The notes: generated by a model not told the origin, from the letters alone. Shown: positions 1-9,215, numbered from the stretch's first letter. The stretch is 64,000 nt of DNA from DAOTWA01 sp034435955 (GCA_034435955.1 DAOTWA010000044.1:42697-106696), one strand, 5' to 3'. Program-made: numbers and translations.

Positions 1-2
1 GC

Positions 3-152
3 GGACACACCACCATGTTCTTCTATGCCGGCTCCATGGGGCGCGACCTGGCAGAATTTCTGCTCCATAGCGATCATTCGCCAGTCCCAACGATCGACCA
101 GGCTGACACACGTGCAGGCAGGAAATCCCTCCCTAAGATCCGATCAGCTTGA
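3..152 (+). CDS. C-terminal end of an unknown protein (5' truncated by window edge)
   Basis: The frame is open from the first bases of the window to a TGA at 150-152, giving about 49 residues that include FFYAGSMGRDLAEFLL and a basic tail ending PKIRSA. I do not recognise the family. The frame has no stop and contains an internal ATG at 15, so either a truncated gene enters from the left or this is chance. It lies on the same strand as the P-type ATPase, about 190 bases upstream of it. No function is proposed. Confidence 0.35.
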   Translation, partial: GHTTMFFYAGSMGRDLAEFLLHSDHSPVPTIDQADTRAGRKSLPKIRSA

Positions 153-341
153 CAAGTTGTCCGGCATCGATTAAATTTATCTCCGTTGGGGAGTAGCTGC
201 CCGCAGCAGCGGGAGGGACGATCGTCAGGACGGTGTCATACACCCGGTCACCCAAGCGTGGATATCGCTCAGCAAGACCATCACAGACGGGCTGTGGTGG
301 TCTTTTTTTCCGCTGCAGCCAAGAAATGTGAAGAGGCAAAC

Positions 342-3089
342 ATGGAAACCTGGTATCAGTTAGAGACGGCTGAAGTGTTGCAGCGCCTGGGCGTTCACCC
401 AGAAGTCGGCCTGGACGAGGCGGAAGCCCGCCGCCGTCTTGAGCAGGGCGGTCCTAACGAGCTGATTGAACGGGGGCAGAAAAGTCCCTGGAAGATCCTG
501 CTCGAGCAGCTCACCGGCACCATGGTGCTGATCCTGATCGCATCGGCCATCATCTCGATCTTCCTCGGCGATCTGAAGGACGCCATCGCCATCCTGGCCA
601 TCGTCGTGCTCAATACTCTGCTGGGATTCACCCAGGAGTTCCGCGCGGAGAAGGCCATGGCCGCCCTGAAAAAGATGGCTGCGCCTCATGTGCGGGTGCG
701 CAGAGGGGGCCACGTACGCGAGATAACGGCGCGTGAGCTGGTCCCTGGCGATGTGATCTTTCTCGAGGCAGGCAACACCGTCCCTGCCGACATACGCATC
801 ATCGAGAGCGTCAATCTGCGCATCCAGGAAGCTGTCCTGACCGGCGAATCAGAGCCGGTGGAAAAGCATCCGCAAGCGTTGGAAGGCGAAAACCTCTCCC
901 CGGCAGACCAGCGCAACATGGCCTTCATGGGCACGGTCGTGACCTACGGGCGCGGCCAGGGTGTGGTGGTCGAAACTGGCATGCGCTCTCAGCTCGGGCG
1001 CATCGCCGAAATGATCCAGACCGTCGAACACGAGCAAACCCCGCTCCAGCGCCGGCTTGACCAGCTCGGCCGCGGCCTCACGGCGGCTGCCTTGGTGATC
1101 GTGGCGCTGGTGTTCATCCTCGGCCTGCTGCGCGGCGAGGACATCCGCCTCCTGGTTTTAACCGCCATCAGCCTGGCTGTGGCAGCTGTGCCCGAAGGCC
1201 TCCCCGCGGTGGTGACCATCGCCCTGGCGCTGGGCGCACAGCGCATGCTGGCCCGCAATGCGCTTATCCGCAAGCTGCCGGCCGTGGAGACGCTCGGTTC
1301 CGTGACCGTGATTTGTTCGGATAAAACCGGCACGCTCACCGAAAATCGTATGACCGTGACCGTGCTGGATGTAGCCGGGCGCAAGATAAACCTCAGTTCG
1401 ACCGAGCAGCGCAGCGGCGCGATTTGGGCCGATCGAACCGAGGCCATGGCCGACCTGGCGGATTACCCCGCGTTGGCGCTCCTCCTGACGGCCGGCGCTT
1501 TGTGTAACGATGCCGTACTGGAGCGCACTGGCGACGAGAGCTCGCCGGTCAATGCCGTCGGTGATCCGACCGAGGGGGCATTGGTGGTGGCTGCCACCCG
1601 CGCTGGACTGTGGAAGGATGAGCTCGAAGCCGCCCTGCCGCGGGTTGGCGAGTTGCCCTTCGATTCGGAGCGCAAGCGCATGACTACCGTGCATCGAGTC
1701 CACCCGGAATCGCTTCCGCCATCCCTGGCCTCCGCGTGGGAACAGCTCGATCCGGGCGGCGAGAATGGCTGTTACGCCTTTACCAAAGGCGCGGTGGATG
1801 GCCTGGTAGCCGTCAGCGACCGTGTTTGGGTAGATGGGCGGGTCGAGGCGCTGGACGACGGCTGGCGCGAGCGTATCCTGAGCGCCAACAGCGAGCTGGC
1901 TCAGAGCGGGATGCGCGTGCTCGGCGTCGCCTTCCGCCCGCATCCGTGCAATGACGATGTCGTTCAGGTGAGAGAGGAGAATTTAATCTTCATCGGACTG
2001 GTGGGGATGATCGACCCGGCGCGGCCAGAGGTGAAGGCCGCAGTGCAGACCAGTCAGGAGGCGGGTATCCGTCCTGTGATGATCACCGGCGACCATCCGC
2101 TCACCGCGCTGCACATAGCCCGCGAGCTGGGCATCACCAGGAACGGGCATGTGCTGACCGGCGCCGACCTCGACCGTCTCACGCTGGCCGAGCTGCGCGA
2201 AAATGTCGAGAAAATCGAGGTCTACGCCCGCGTCTCGCCTGAACACAAGCTGAAACTCGTCCAGGCGCTGCAAGAGCGTGGGCACATCGTCGCCATGACC
2301 GGCGATGGCGTCAACGACGCCCCTGCGCTGAAGAAGGCCGATATCGGCGTGGCTATGGGCATCACCGGCACGGACGTCTCCAAAGAGGCCGCCGATATGG
2401 TGCTGCTGGACGACAACTTCGCTACCATCGTCGCCGCAGTGGAAGAAGGCCGACGCATCTACGATAACGTGCGCAAATTCATCAAATATGCCCTGGCCTC
2501 CAATACCGGCGAGATACTGGTCATGCTCCTGGCCCCCTTCCTGGGCATGCCTTTACCGCTGCTGCCCCTCCAAATCCTGTGGATCAACCTGGTCACAGAT
2601 GGATTGCCCGGCCTGGCCTTGACCATGGAGCCAGCGGAGAGGAATATCATGCGCCGCCCTCCTCACCCGCCCAAAGAGAGCATCTTTGCGCGCGGCCTCG
2701 GGCATGACGTGCTGTGGATCGGTGCGCTCGTCGGCCTGGTGACGCTGGCAGTGGGCTACTGGGCCTGGTTTTCGGGACATGCTGGCTGGCAGACCATGGC
2801 CTTCACCACCCTGACCCTCGTACAGATGGGCAATGCTCTGGCGCTGCGTTCCGAGCGCGATTCGCTTTTCACCATCGGCCTTCGCTCGAACAAGGCGCTG
2901 CTCTGGAGTGTGCTGCTTACCATTGGCCTTCAGATTGCAGTCATTTACATCCCATTTTTGCAGGCAGTGTTCAAGACTCAGGCGTTGTCATGGACCGATC
3001 TGGTCATCAGCCTGGCAGCCAGCTCGACGGTCTTCTTCGCCATCGAGGTGCAGAAGTGGATTCGAAGGAGAAGAACATCATTGCCTTAG
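342..3089 (+). CDS. SERCA/PacL-like calcium-transporting P-type ATPase
   Basis: This is a 915-residue integral membrane pump of the P-type IIA class, expected to export Ca2+ (possibly Mn2+) using ATP. In order it shows an N-terminal cation-ATPase domain, the actuator loop with TGES, the M4 motif PEGLP, the phosphorylation motif DKTGTLT (Asp327), the hinge TGDGVNDAP, M5 with SNTGE, M6 with NLVTDG, and C-terminal helices. The N/E of M5 and N/T/D of M6 match calcium-site residues of SERCA. In M8 the position matching SERCA Glu908 appears to be Gln (in LVQMGNAL). The open frame extends upstream to 186, but I chose ATG 342 because AGAGG lies just before it and the homologous N-terminus (WYQLETAEVLQRLG) begins there. 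Ion specificity is inference. Confidence 0.93.
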   Translation: METWYQLETAEVLQRLGVHPEVGLDEAEARRRLEQGGPNELIERGQKSPWKILLEQLTGTMVLILIASAIISIFLGDLKDAIAILAIVVLNTLLGFTQEFRAEKAMAALKKMAAPHVRVRRGGHVREITARELVPGDVIFLEAGNTVPADIRIIESVNLRIQEAVLTGESEPVEKHPQALEGENLSPADQRNMAFMGTVVTYGRGQGVVVETGMRSQLGRIAEMIQTVEHEQTPLQRRLDQLGRGLTAAALVIVALVFILGLLRGEDIRLLVLTAISLAVAAVPEGLPAVVTIALALGAQRMLARNALIRKLPAVETLGSVTVICSDKTGTLTENRMTVTVLDVAGRKINLSSTEQRSGAIWADRTEAMADLADYPALALLLTAGALCNDAVLERTGDESSPVNAVGDPTEGALVVAATRAGLWKDELEAALPRVGELPFDSERKRMTTVHRVHPESLPPSLASAWEQLDPGGENGCYAFTKGAVDGLVAVSDRVWVDGRVEALDDGWRERILSANSELAQSGMRVLGVAFRPHPCNDDVVQVREENLIFIGLVGMIDPARPEVKAAVQTSQEAGIRPVMITGDHPLTALHIARELGITRNGHVLTGADLDRLTLAELRENVEKIEVYARVSPEHKLKLVQALQERGHIVAMTGDGVNDAPALKKADIGVAMGITGTDVSKEAADMVLLDDNFATIVAAVEEGRRIYDNVRKFIKYALASNTGEILVMLLAPFLGMPLPLLPLQILWINLVTDGLPGLALTMEPAERNIMRRPPHPPKESIFARGLGHDVLWIGALVGLVTLAVGYWAWFSGHAGWQTMAFTTLTLVQMGNALALRSERDSLFTIGLRSNKALLWSVLLTIGLQIAVIYIPFLQAVFKTQALSWTDLVISLAASSTVFFAIEVQKWIRRRRTSLP

Positions 3090-3507
3090 ACTGGATGCGC
3101 ACTTTTCTATTTCCAGGAACTCGAATGTCAGGCTCAGACCGTCGCCTGCCTCGCCAATACGGGCAACCGTTGCACGGCCGGCGATTCTCCCGAGGGTGTA
3201 CTCGTCGGGCATCCGGCGGGGAAAGAGGCAGCAGCTTGTCCAGCAGACTCTCATTGGGAGTGATGTTGCTGAGCCATGGCGCGCCACTTTGAGAAAATGA
3301 ACCGGCCGCAGGGTGTTTTTCGCCCCCATCCGGCCAGGTGTCCCCTGTGGTAAGACTACCGTTTGGCTGCACGTAAATATTCTCACCGGCGGGGATGCGC
3401 AGGAAGCGCCGTTGGCGGTTTGCGAACCCGTAGGCTGCCCAATCGCTGCTGGCCAGGGTGGCCAGGTTGACCTTCTCCAGCAGCGGATAAGTGAAACGGG
3501 TGCGCTG
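3078..3507 (-). pseudogene. Frameshifted gene remnant downstream of the acyltransferase
   Basis: On the minus strand, immediately after the TGA of the acyltransferase (3508-3510), the same frame stays open and reads protein-like sequence (TYPLLEKVNLATLASSDWAA, then RRFLRIPAGENIYVQPNG). Around 3230-3240, near a CTTTCCCC run, the plausible coding frame shifts to one reading MPDEYTLGRIAGRATVARI and ending FEFLEIEKCASSLRQ at 3078. No start codon or Shine-Dalgarno sequence precedes the first part. The simplest reading is a degraded gene that lost its 5' end and suffered a frameshift. It overlaps the ATPase 3' end by 12 bases. The family is not recognised. The alternative is that only the 102-residue downstream frame is real. 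Confidence 0.4.
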
Positions 3508-4413
3508 TCAGCCGCCCTGCAGATGCCAGGTTTCGATATGCTCCTTCAGCAAGCTCCGTGCGCGCAAGAAAATGGCGCGCATCAGACCCATACCGGCGCT
3601 CTCTTTGGCCAGCTCGGCGACGGTAACCGGCGGCGCGAAGCTCACTTGAGTTTCCACCCGGATCGTCCCGGGAAAGACCATCTGCTGGATCACCTGCATG
3701 AATTCGGCCAGGCGGCGTTGCTTGATCGGATCGCGGTGGATGCGGGTGAAAGGGTGGAGCGCAAATCGGCGCAGAAGCACGCCGCTGGTGATGGCCAAAA
3801 CCAGGCGCGTCTCGGGCACCTTGCGCAGGAGGACCTCAATGCTGCGCGACCATCTCTCCAACGCGCTCTCGGCGCCGGGCATGATGGCCGGGTCGGGCTC
3901 GATCCTGCCGCTGCCAAACAACAACAGCGAGGCGCCGCTGCGCAGGTTCTCTATCGAGTTGCGCAGGGCGATCATGCGGCCAGTCGGGTCATTGCCCCCA
4001 GGTGTATAGATAAAATAGCGGCTGGTATGGGGGATGGCGCGGTAAAAAGGAACTTCGTGGACGAAAATCCTCAGGTCCCTCCGCGGTACACTGGAAGCCA
4101 GAGCCAGGGAGTCGTACGCCCCAGGGTGATTGGAGACCACTAGCAGGGGCCCTTCGCGGGGTATGAGCTCGCTGCCGCGCACGTGCAGGCGAACCGAAAT
4201 TCTTTCCAGCGCGGTCCGGCATCCGTGCCCCAGGCCGTGCACGCCTACTTCTTCATCGGCATCCGCAAACAGGCGGGCAAACCGGCTGGCGGGCAAATTG
4301 AACAGCCAGCCAAACCAGCGCCGGATGGCGCCCTGCTTTGCAAAACCGAACGCGGAGAAAATCTCATCCGTGATGCGTTCGCGCATCCGCTCGATTTGTT
4401 GTCGCGTCGCCAT
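3508..4413 (-). CDS. PlsC-like lysophospholipid acyltransferase
   Basis: This 301-residue protein probably transfers an acyl chain to a lysophospholipid or related acceptor at the membrane. The acyltransferase HX4D motif is present as NHPGAYD (His96, Asp101), and a later FGSGRIEPDP sits where the family has the FPEGTRS-type substrate-binding block. That block is atypical, so the acceptor may not be glycerol-3-phosphate. An amphipathic segment near residues 30-50 could tether it to the membrane. It starts 54 bases after the L,D-transpeptidase stop on the same strand, suggesting one envelope-related transcript. The start ATG is at 4411-4413. A divergent member such as a hemolysin- or lipid A-like acyltransferase is also possible. 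Confidence 0.75.
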   Translation of the reverse strand: MATRQQIERMRERITDEIFSAFGFAKQGAIRRWFGWLFNLPASRFARLFADADEEVGVHGLGHGCRTALERISVRLHVRGSELIPREGPLLVVSNHPGAYDSLALASSVPRRDLRIFVHEVPFYRAIPHTSRYFIYTPGGNDPTGRMIALRNSIENLRSGASLLLFGSGRIEPDPAIMPGAESALERWSRSIEVLLRKVPETRLVLAITSGVLLRRFALHPFTRIHRDPIKQRRLAEFMQVIQQMVFPGTIRVETQVSFAPPVTVAELAKESAGMGLMRAIFLRARSLLKEHIETWHLQGG

Positions 4414-4467
4414 GGTCGCCCATTTTGTGCAATGGAAATTGGATTTGCGCCCGCAGAGGCTGGTTGA

Positions 4468-6000
4468 TTATGGTGTGATCTCTACCACTACACCATTGTC
4501 CGCCCAATTATATACCGTCTCCGCAGCGGGCAAATCGAGGATGATGCAGCCATAGGAGGCCGGACGGCCGAGGACATTGGCCCACAGCCGCTTCCCGTTA
4601 GACAGCATCGGCAGACCATGGATGCCGTTCATGAAACCCGGCCAGGCCTCATATATGCCCAGGAAGTTCGGCATGGTCAAATCCCATATCGAAGCGTAGG
4701 CGTTCGGTTCGTGGGTCTGCACCTGGAACACGCCCGGCTGGGTAGGCGAGCGGTCCATCCCGGTGCTGATTACATAGGTATCGAGCAACCGCCCATCCTG
4801 GTAGGTCCGCAGGCGTTGCTCGCTGATGCTGATCACGATGCGCTTATCAACCACCACCGGCAGCGGCAACATCTCATTTGGCGATGGTATGGTGAGCGAT
4901 TGCCCGCTGTACAACCCGTTAGCGTCCAAACCGGGGTTGGCCGCCAGAATCTTCCACATTGGCATTCCCACCCTCCAGGCGATTTTTATCAGCGTATCGC
5001 CGGGTTGCACCGTGTAAGTGCTGGGCGCATGCCACAGGATGAGAATCAGCGGGCGGCCCTCCCGCCAGTCGGCGCTGACCGTCTCGGCCTCAGGAAGCGA
5101 CTGGAATGAGCGCGCGGGAGCGAAGCTGCCACCCCACGCCCGAATGGCCGTGCGTACTTTCTCCCCATCCAGGGCGATTTGCGGACCATCCGCCCCTTCC
5201 ACGACACGAAGGGCTGAGGCAAGGACGTCTCGCGGCACGCTCCAGGGGATTTGTTCGCCGGTGATTGGATCGTAAACCAGGAGCTTTAGCGGTTGGTCGA
5301 GCAGCCGCTGAGCTTCGACCTGAGCTGCGCTCAAATCGTTGACTCGCGGCGCGACGGCGGTGAGCGCCAGTTCCAGACGGCCGCTGAACAGAACGGCGGC
5401 CGGATCGGCTGCCAGGCGCGCAAGGGCGGCGGAAACGTCAAGGTTAGCGCCCAGCTTGCCCGGCTTAACGCTCACCTGGCCGTTTTCCAGACTTAGGACG
5501 GCGTCCTCCGGCGGGATGTCAATCTGGGCTGCCAGGCGCTCGAGCTGGGAACGCGCCTCCTCCACCGAGAAGCTCACCGCCGGCGCAATCTCGATGCGGC
5601 CCGTTGTGAACAACTGGCCGAGAGCCGAGACCCCGTGCGGAGTGCGGCCAATGGCGTAAGCTTCCTCTGCGGTGGCGCGGGCATCTAGGTGCAGGCCGAA
5701 GGATGCGGCCGGTATCTGCCAAAAGCGCTGCCCATCGCTGACGGTGAGCATCCGCTCCTGCCCCCAGGCCTGATTGAGACGCTCGACGGCCATGGGCACC
5801 GTTGTGGCACCCAGCGAGACGCCCCCCGCATAGACGCCGGGAGCGATCAGACCGAGCTCCTGAAATGAAACGATGCCTGCCGCAGCCAGCGATGCGGGCA
5901 GGGCGATCGCCGCCAAAAGAATGACGGCTGCCAGGATCATCCAGCGGCCGGCTTCACGGCGGAAAGTTACGATTACCTTCCTGGGATCTTTCGGTTGCAT
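4468..6000 (-). CDS. Membrane-anchored L,D-transpeptidase with LysM and YkuD domains
   Basis: This 510-residue envelope enzyme is predicted to make or remodel peptidoglycan cross-links. It has a single N-terminal membrane segment (about residues 20-43). A long extracellular region with two VanW/YoaR-type peptidoglycan-binding folds follows. Next comes a LysM domain (STYTVQPGDTLIKIAWRVG, about 325-370), then a C-terminal YkuD catalytic domain (about 385-510). The catalytic pair is visible as HG near 461 and Cys485 in SYGCI; the family norm is SHGC, so the second residue is Tyr here. The same architecture is common in Gram-positive and Chloroflexota L,D-transpeptidases. It leads the minus-strand group with the acyltransferase. 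The start is ATG at 5998-6000. Confidence 0.9.
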   Translation of the reverse strand: MQPKDPRKVIVTFRREAGRWMILAAVILLAAIALPASLAAAGIVSFQELGLIAPGVYAGGVSLGATTVPMAVERLNQAWGQERMLTVSDGQRFWQIPAASFGLHLDARATAEEAYAIGRTPHGVSALGQLFTTGRIEIAPAVSFSVEEARSQLERLAAQIDIPPEDAVLSLENGQVSVKPGKLGANLDVSAALARLAADPAAVLFSGRLELALTAVAPRVNDLSAAQVEAQRLLDQPLKLLVYDPITGEQIPWSVPRDVLASALRVVEGADGPQIALDGEKVRTAIRAWGGSFAPARSFQSLPEAETVSADWREGRPLILILWHAPSTYTVQPGDTLIKIAWRVGMPMWKILAANPGLDANGLYSGQSLTIPSPNEMLPLPVVVDKRIVISISEQRLRTYQDGRLLDTYVISTGMDRSPTQPGVFQVQTHEPNAYASIWDLTMPNFLGIYEAWPGFMNGIHGLPMLSNGKRLWANVLGRPASYGCIILDLPAAETVYNWADNGVVVEITP

Positions 6001-6104
6001 GACCGGGCTTACCTTTCTGAGCTACCTCTAAACACCCGGTATCTAGACGCACATTTTGGGAGATCGGTTCCCTCCGATGATGTCATGACGATGAGGGCGA
6101 TCCA

Positions 6105-6959
6105 TTACACCCACAGAGCCTCATAACGGTCTGCCTGGTCGATCAGCATGGCCTGGGCAATGGGGCTCATCCTGGTGAATTGCTGGCAGGCCTTGATGAT
6201 GAGCGGCAAGAGGCGAGCGTCTCCGCTGGTGCACAGAGCGGTAAGGTCTTGAGAGAGGGTAAAGTCGACCGCCGGCTGAACCTGCTCGATGCGGTCGAAG
6301 GGTTCGTACCAGGTGCGGTAGACAGCCCGCCGCCCTCCCCAGGGACGTTTGGCCAACGCCTTGATCGCCAGCACACCCAGGTCCTTCGCACGGCATTCGG
6401 CCAGCAGCTCCTCACACTTTTGCCGGTAGGATTTATTGGAGAACAGGATGAAATTGACCGGCAGCATCACCGTATCGAAATCATAACCCGCGAGGGCCTG
6501 GAGAATCACATCCGGCGCCTCGATGCCGTGGGCGGTGATGCCGATCCAGCGCACCAGTCCCTTCGCGCGCGCTTCGAGGATGGCTTCCAGGGCTCCGTCC
6601 CGGTCCAAAGCCTGCTTCAGCTCATTCAGATCAGTTACCGCATGGAGCTGATACAAATCGAACGAATCGACCTGCAGATTGCTCAAGGAGCGGCGCAGTT
6701 CTTCTGCAGCCGCCTCGCGGCCGCGCTCCATGGTTTTCCCGGCCAGGAAAAAGCGCTCACGCTCACGCGCCAGCCAGGGTCCCAGGCGCACCTCCGCCTG
6801 CCCATAGCTGGGCGCCACGTCGATGTGGTTGATCCCGGCTGCGATCACCCGCCGCATGACGCGGTCTGCTTCGGCTTGGGTCATATCCGCCAGAGCCACC
6901 GCGCCAAATACGGCCACAGTGCTCATCTGCCCCGTCCGCCCCAAACGACGTTTCTCCAT
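6105..6959 (-). CDS. Aldo/keto reductase
   Basis: This 284-residue cytosolic NAD(P)H-dependent oxidoreductase has an (alpha/beta)8 barrel. The family catalytic tetrad can be read in order: Asp in HIDVAPSYG, Tyr in the same segment, Lys in FLAGKTM and His in LYQLHAV. The C-terminal part does not show the usual NADPH-binding IPG motif as clearly as the second aldo/keto reductase in this window, and the protein is shorter, as in YajO/YccK-like small AKRs. It is monocistronic: 104 bases separate it from the transpeptidase start and 112 from the LiaF-like gene stop. The substrate cannot be predicted. Confidence 0.85.
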   Translation of the reverse strand: MEKRRLGRTGQMSTVAVFGAVALADMTQAEADRVMRRVIAAGINHIDVAPSYGQAEVRLGPWLARERERFFLAGKTMERGREAAAEELRRSLSNLQVDSFDLYQLHAVTDLNELKQALDRDGALEAILEARAKGLVRWIGITAHGIEAPDVILQALAGYDFDTVMLPVNFILFSNKSYRQKCEELLAECRAKDLGVLAIKALAKRPWGGRRAVYRTWYEPFDRIEQVQPAVDFTLSQDLTALCTSGDARLLPLIIKACQQFTRMSPIAQAMLIDQADRYEALWV

Positions 6960-7071
6960 GAAGCACTCCTGCCTGATCAGACAATTGCCGCAAGGTTTGT
7001 GTTCATTTTATCCAATTTGGGCAGGAATGCAACAGGATTTCATACAATGAGAAGCGTTCCGCGAGACGGGT

Positions 7072-7983
7072 TTATTGGAAGATGATAGTGATCTGGCCGA
7101 TGCCCCCCTCAACCTTCATGTCCACCCAGTTTGCAGCATTCTGGAAGCCGGAAGTGGTGATCGTATTGCCGTTCCGCTGATAGGAGCCGCGAAAGTTTGT
7201 CGAGCCGAGCCAGCCGCTCATTTCCACGCGGGCTTCCAGTCCGGCCGGAACGATGATGGTGAACTGCCCGACGCCGCCGTGCACCACGGCGTCGAAATTC
7301 CCCTGGTCTGGCAGAATGACCTGCCCCTGCCCGACTCCCAGCGTGTATTCCAGGCCGCTGAGCTTCATGCCGCTCAGGTCCATCTGCGTCTGGCTCGCGC
7401 CGCCATTGACGGTCAGGTAGATCGGGATATTGGGGTTCAATTTCAGATCCCAGACCTTACTCCGATAAGACTGCCCCAGGAACCAACCGGTGGAAATACC
7501 CTCACTGCGCAGGCTGAATACAGCTTTGCTGCCCTCGATCTGGAAGGATTGAACCGGCAACTCGCCGGGGTCCAGGGCTAACGAGCCGTTAATCAGGTCT
7601 TGGGATTCTTGCAAAGCGCCGATGTTCAACCTGCCTACGCCGAAGTGGACATCCACGTCGGCCGATGTGGCGCCCTGTAACGGTTGAGTGAACTCCTGCT
7701 GTCGAAACGGCTGGCCGGTCTGCGCCTGAACGTTCATCCAGTACACCCCACCGACAAACGCCAGGACCATCAGAACGACGACCACGATCGAGCCGACCAA
7801 AGAACGCCGGCCGATCATCAGATCCAATCCCAGGCCAATCAAGGCAATCGGCCACAACCGCCAGGCGACCTCCCACACCGTCCATTGCAGCAAACCCAGG
7901 TTGTTGAGCAGGAACAGGACACCCAGGCTGATCAGTATGATTGGCCCGACCAGGCCGCGGCGGCGGACATAACCACCGTTCAT
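7072..7983 (-). CDS. LiaF-like membrane protein with toast-rack type C-terminal domain
   Basis: The 303-residue protein carries two or three hydrophobic N-terminal helices (LiaI/DUF5668-like, GPIILISLGVLFLLNNLG, then a second pair) up to about residue 85. A beta-rich extracytoplasmic region follows, with repeating GVGxxxI units (VHFGVGRLNIG, GGVGQFTIIVPAG, EGGIGQITIIF). That pattern is typical of LiaF C-terminal and adhesin-like toast-rack domains. LiaF-type proteins modulate cell-envelope stress signalling. It is the last gene of a three-gene minus-strand operon, 27 bases after the PspC gene, which supports an envelope-stress role. No histidine kinase is adjacent, so the signalling partner is unknown. 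Confidence 0.75.
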   Translation of the reverse strand: MNGGYVRRRGLVGPIILISLGVLFLLNNLGLLQWTVWEVAWRLWPIALIGLGLDLMIGRRSLVGSIVVVVLMVLAFVGGVYWMNVQAQTGQPFRQQEFTQPLQGATSADVDVHFGVGRLNIGALQESQDLINGSLALDPGELPVQSFQIEGSKAVFSLRSEGISTGWFLGQSYRSKVWDLKLNPNIPIYLTVNGGASQTQMDLSGMKLSGLEYTLGVGQGQVILPDQGNFDAVVHGGVGQFTIIVPAGLEARVEMSGWLGSTNFRGSYQRNGNTITTSGFQNAANWVDMKVEGGIGQITIIFQ

Positions 7984-8010
7984 TCCAACCTCCTCACGGC
8001 AAATCCGGAA

Positions 8011-8478
8011 TTAATCACGCGCCCGCCGGAAAATGAGCGCCACGCCGGCCAGGATGAGCAGCACCGGCCAGATCAGGTTGAAGCGCAGCCAGCTCAACCA
8101 CGGGATGCCCAGGTTTTCGAGCAGGTAAATGCCCCCCAGGATGATCAACGCCGCGCCGATGATTATGCCCGTCTGGGTCGAGCGTTCGCCCGAAAAGCTT
8201 TCGCGGATCTCACTCCCAATGTTACGGGCGCGGTCGCCCATCTCCCGCACGTTGGCTTGCACTGTCTCGCGCGCCGCAATCTGGCCCGCCTCTTCGCCGG
8301 GCATGATGATCCACAGGATCAGATACACCCAAAAACCCACACCCTGCCCGAAGAGGAGCAGGACGAAGAACAGGCGCACCCAGACCGAATCGATGCCAAG
8401 ATATTCGGCCAGGCCGCCGCACACGCCGCCGAGCATTCGGTCGGTGCGGCTGCGGGTTAGCTTTCTGCGAGTGTCCAT
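8011..8478 (-). CDS. PspC-domain membrane protein
   Basis: This 155-residue protein begins with a classic PspC domain: a basic start, then MLGGVCGGLAEYLGID and a transmembrane segment VRLFFVLLLFGQGVGFWVYL. A charged linker (about 65-100) is followed by a C-terminal LiaI-like helical pair (IIIGAALIILGGIYLLENLG and a last hydrophobic stretch). PspC proteins sense or relay inner-membrane stress. It lies 23 bases downstream of a related membrane gene and 27 bases upstream of the LiaF-like gene, so the three are almost certainly co-transcribed. The start is ATG at 8476-8478. Confidence 0.88.
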   Translation of the reverse strand: MDTRRKLTRSRTDRMLGGVCGGLAEYLGIDSVWVRLFFVLLLFGQGVGFWVYLILWIIMPGEEAGQIAARETVQANVREMGDRARNIGSEIRESFSGERSTQTGIIIGAALIILGGIYLLENLGIPWLSWLRFNLIWPVLLILAGVALIFRRARD

Positions 8479-8501
8479 CTGCGCTTCCCTCCTCGAATGG
8501 T

Positions 8502-9152
8502 TCAGGCCTGCGGCCGCGGGCGGAGCGCTGCCGCCAATACGGCCAGGCCGGCAACGATCAACGCGATCGGCCAGATGAAATTAAGCGCCGGCGCAGTGAA
8601 AGCCATTACCAGCACGCCCAACACGCCCAGTGCGACCGCCGGCCAGACTGCCCAATGCAAATTGGTATCCTTTACAGGCAGAATTGCGAGCAAGCCGAAT
8701 GTGAGCGCCAGGCCCAGAAAGAAAATGCCTCCGGAATACTGATTCACGATCGGGAAGACGGCCAAACCGGCCACCACGGCCAGCGTGGTCAGCGTGCCAG
8801 CCGGGATAATCGCCCACCAGAAATCCCTGCGAATCGCAAAAATCAGCCAGAAGGCCAGCGCGATCATGCCCAGGAACATACCACCACCGATCGCTTCAGG
8901 ATAAAACGGCACGAAGATCGGCAACAGGATCAAGGCGCTTAAACCGAGCAGCGTCAGACCGGGGATGAGCGCCCACCACTGCTGACTGTCACCGATAAAA
9001 ACAGCCAGGAAAATCAGGCCGCCGGCGGCGAATGCCAGTCCGATGAAACCACTCCAATTGAAACTTAACACGTTGAAATTTTGCAACATGAACAGGATTC
9101 CCCCTACGACCAGCAGCAAGCCGATAAACAGGGTCACAGTATTTTTCTTCAT
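8502..9152 (-). CDS. Multi-pass membrane protein, first gene of the PspC operon
   Basis: The protein has 216 residues and about seven hydrophobic helices, beginning KKNTVTLFIGLLLVVGGILF; it has little soluble sequence. The LiaI/DUF5668-like helix pattern (short hydrophobic hairpins with LxxxG spacing) recurs. The upstream open frame would allow a longer protein, but I chose ATG 9150-9152 because a perfect Shine-Dalgarno AAAGGAGG (9158-9165, minus strand) sits at the right distance. It heads the operon with the PspC and LiaF-like genes, so a role in envelope homeostasis is inferred from context. No catalytic motif is visible. Confidence 0.8.
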   Translation of the reverse strand: MKKNTVTLFIGLLLVVGGILFMLQNFNVLSFNWSGFIGLAFAAGGLIFLAVFIGDSQQWWALIPGLTLLGLSALILLPIFVPFYPEAIGGGMFLGMIALAFWLIFAIRRDFWWAIIPAGTLTTLAVVAGLAVFPIVNQYSGGIFFLGLALTFGLLAILPVKDTNLHWAVWPAVALGVLGVLVMAFTAPALNFIWPIALIVAGLAVLAAALRPRPQA

Positions 9153-9215
9153 TTTTTCCTCCTTTAAGGCAACAATCAAGCCGCCCTGGGCCTGGATGGG
9201 TGCAGCATCCATTTC

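Noticed and set aside
133..339. 68-residue minus-strand frame upstream of the P-type ATPase
   Set aside because: It lies in the ATPase leader, has no ribosome site, and gives an unremarkable sequence.
3313..4143. Long open frame on the plus strand antisense to the acyltransferase
   Set aside because: It is a shadow of the minus-strand gene: composition and codon pattern follow the PlsC-like frame, with no family motif.
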